Part shown: positions 62,740-64,000 of the stretch, piece by piece
How the letters are laid out: each line of letters begins with the position of its first letter
Position numbering within the stretch: the stretch's first letter is position 1
NCBI RefSeq assembly: GCF_003732665.1
Contig: NZ_MOBP01000005.1
Span: 1 to 64,000, forward strand
Direction: 5' to 3'
DNA length: 64,000 nt
Source: Pseudomonas frederiksbergensis
Lineage (GTDB): Bacteria > Pseudomonadota > Gammaproteobacteria > Pseudomonadales > Pseudomonadaceae
Made by a program: the position numbers and the translations under genes
Notes under the pieces: model-generated
The model's database searches: none
Told to the model about the DNA's origin: nothing
What the model saw: only the letters and a program-made list of their open reading frames with translations

Positions 62740-64000
62740 TAATGGTGTCTGGTCAGCTTATTGTGTAATTCAGCCCCGGCCTGCTGATCCAACTCCACCC
62801 AAATCACCTGTTTGCCGGCAATCTCCGCCGCCGCCGGCAACCCATCCCGATACACCAACCGATTACTCGCCAGCGCCGGCACTTTCACCCCTGGCAGCAA
62901 CGTCCCGGCCAGGTTCAGCGGATCCACGCCACACACTGCCACCAGACTCCCGTCATGGGGCCGGCGCCGCACTTCCCGCAGCAACGGAATCGCCTCCGGC
63001 AAGGCAAACTGTTCCCCGGCCAAACCACTGACAAACCGCCCACCGCGAATCTCCCCCCGCGCCTCCAGTCGATGAAAGGTGCGCAGCAACTCGCGCCAGC
63101 TCGGCAGCCAGTCCGCCTCGCGTTCCAGCAAACGCCAGAACACCACGCCATAGCGGCGCAGCAAGGTCATGGCGATGTGTTCCAGGGCGTCGGCGGGTGT
63201 CGGCGCCGGGCGTTTGTTATCCACAACCGGCGGCGGTGGTCCGCGTCGCAGCAAGGCCCAGCGTCCGGCGTCGTCCATGCCGCCGACAAACGCCCCGCGT
63301 CCGCGACGGCTGCTGCGTTGCTGGCGTTTGCTCGCCGGGGTGATCAGCGCCCGCAGCCCGGCGAAGCTGTCGGCGTTCACTAGCCCGGCGCCCACCAGTT
63401 CCTGCAAGGCGATTTCCAGTTCCGTGCGCAGCAGATGCGCTTCGTGAATCAACTCATCGAAAAACAACGCGCCGTGTTGGCTCAGGGCTTCGAACACTTT
63501 TTGCGTCTTGGGCGACAGTTCGCTGACTGGAGTCTGCTCGGTCAAACCGCTCCACAACCCGACCTGGCTACGGGGCAACAGCACAATCGGCGTACTACGC
63601 AGCGCCGTGCTCGTGTTGCGCGCGGTCAGGCGCGTCCACACCAGTTTGCCGCTGCGGCACAGGTCATCGAGCCAGCTCGGTGAATAGTCCTTGAGCCGCG
63701 CCGGCAGGAGGTCGCTGTCCCACGCCGATGCGGCGGCGGGGTAGCCTTCAAACTGGCTGACAATCGATGGCAACACCGCGCTGCCCTGACCTTGGGTTGC
63801 AGGGGACAGATGCTGCCAGTCGAACAGAAACCGCATGAAATCCTGCAACGCCACCGGCTCGATTTCCCGGCGCAGGCGCTTGACCGTGTAACGATGAATC
63901 CGCGCCAGCAGATGCCGCTCGCACCATTCGTCTTGATCAATGCCCGGCGTAAATTGACCGCGCAGCACATAACCTTCGCGCTCCAGGTGCGCCAGGGTTT
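62733..64000 (-). CDS. ATP-dependent helicase Lhr, C-terminal part (runs off the window)
   Basis: About 422 residues of the C-terminus are encoded; the frame stays open to the right edge. The blocks VLRGQFTPGIDQDEWCERHLLARIHR, DFMRFLFDWQHL and VAVCGVDPLNLAGTLLPG resemble the C-terminal Lhr core-proximal and extension domains of large bacterial Lhr proteins of about 1400 aa, which are DNA helicases of superfamily 2. The helicase motor lies outside the window, so activity cannot be judged. The last codons and stop (62733-62735) fall in the REP at 62645-62739. Confidence 0.85.
   Translation of the reverse strand, partial: TLAHLEREGYVLRGQFTPGIDQDEWCERHLLARIHRYTVKRLRREIEPVALQDFMRFLFDWQHLSPATQGQGSAVLPSIVSQFEGYPAAASAWDSDLLPARLKDYSPSWLDDLCRSGKLVWTRLTARNTSTALRSTPIVLLPRSQVGLWSGLTEQTPVSELSPKTQKVFEALSQHGALFFDELIHEAHLLRTELEIALQELVGAGLVNADSFAGLRALITPASKRQQRSSRRGRGAFVGGMDDAGRWALLRRGPPPPVVDNKRPAPTPADALEHIAMTLLRRYGVVFWRLLEREADWLPSWRELLRTFHRLEARGEIRGGRFVSGLAGEQFALPEAIPLLREVRRRPHDGSLVAVCGVDPLNLAGTLLPGVKVPALASNRLVYRDGLPAAAEIAGKQVIWVELDQQAGAELHNKLTRHHYL

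Overview
The window is chromosomal DNA of a Pseudomonas, most likely of the P. fluorescens group. The evidence is the gene order rrn - birA - coaX - SPOR gene - tRNA-Tyr/Gly/Thr - tufB - tRNA-Trp - secE - nusG - rplKAJL - rpoBC - str/S10/spc/alpha operons - katA - ferritin - uvrA - MFS - ssb, which is the order I know from P. aeruginosa, and the REP sequences (GTGGGAGCGGGCTTGCTCGCGAA type) typical of fluorescent pseudomonads. Species is not resolved from sequence alone.

Region 1 (1-2500) is the end of an rRNA operon (23S-5S spacer, 5S rRNA, terminator) followed by birA, coaX and a small SPOR-like membrane protein. Region 2 (2500-34660) is the translation/transcription super-cluster: four tRNA genes, two tuf genes, secE, nusG, the L11-L1-L10-L12 genes, rpoB/rpoC, the str operon (rpsL, rpsG, fusA, tufA), and the S10, spc and alpha operons down to rplQ. 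All genes there are on the + strand, tightly packed, and intact. The regulatory sequences are readable: sigma70-type promoters with TAGAAT-like -10 boxes and GC-rich discriminators, an L10 leader, an attenuator before rpoB, and two composite terminator/promoter elements that split the spc and alpha blocks. The two tuf genes differ at 28 residues, unusual for paired EF-Tu genes.

Region 3 (34660-42090) is katA, a ferritin of the FtnA type (annotated bfrA in many genomes but lacking the haem-ligand Met), uvrA on the - strand, a YajR-like MFS transporter and ssb.

Region 4 (42100-50785) is the most interesting part: a - strand gene block related to the poorly understood E. coli yjfIJKLMC operon. 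In transcription order it has a DUF2170 protein (YjfI-like) fused to an N-terminal ribbon-helix-helix-like domain, a PspA/IM30 protein (YjfJ), a rhomboid protease, a TVGYGD potassium channel with a TrkA_N-like domain, DUF2491 (YjfK), DUF350 (YjfL), a DUF1190 lipoprotein (YjfM), an ATP-grasp glutathionylspermidine-synthase-like ligase (YjfC) and, after a 144 bp gap, an OsmC-YcaO fusion. Its promoter is bracketed by two perfect copies of CTCACGCGTGAG, plausibly bound by the first gene product. I infer an envelope or membrane stress system with self-regulation and an enzymatic modification arm.

Region 5 (50800-64000) is accessory metabolism: an isochorismatase-like hydrolase divergent from a GlxA-type AraC regulator, a DUF3182 (ATP-grasp-like) plus alpha/beta hydrolase pair, a DUF72 - ybhP - clsB - ybhN operon for cardiolipin synthesis, a DHA1 MFS transporter, an MscS-type channel and the C-terminal part of a large Lhr helicase running off the window. 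REP doublets occur only from 36.9 kb onward; none is seen in the ribosomal cluster.
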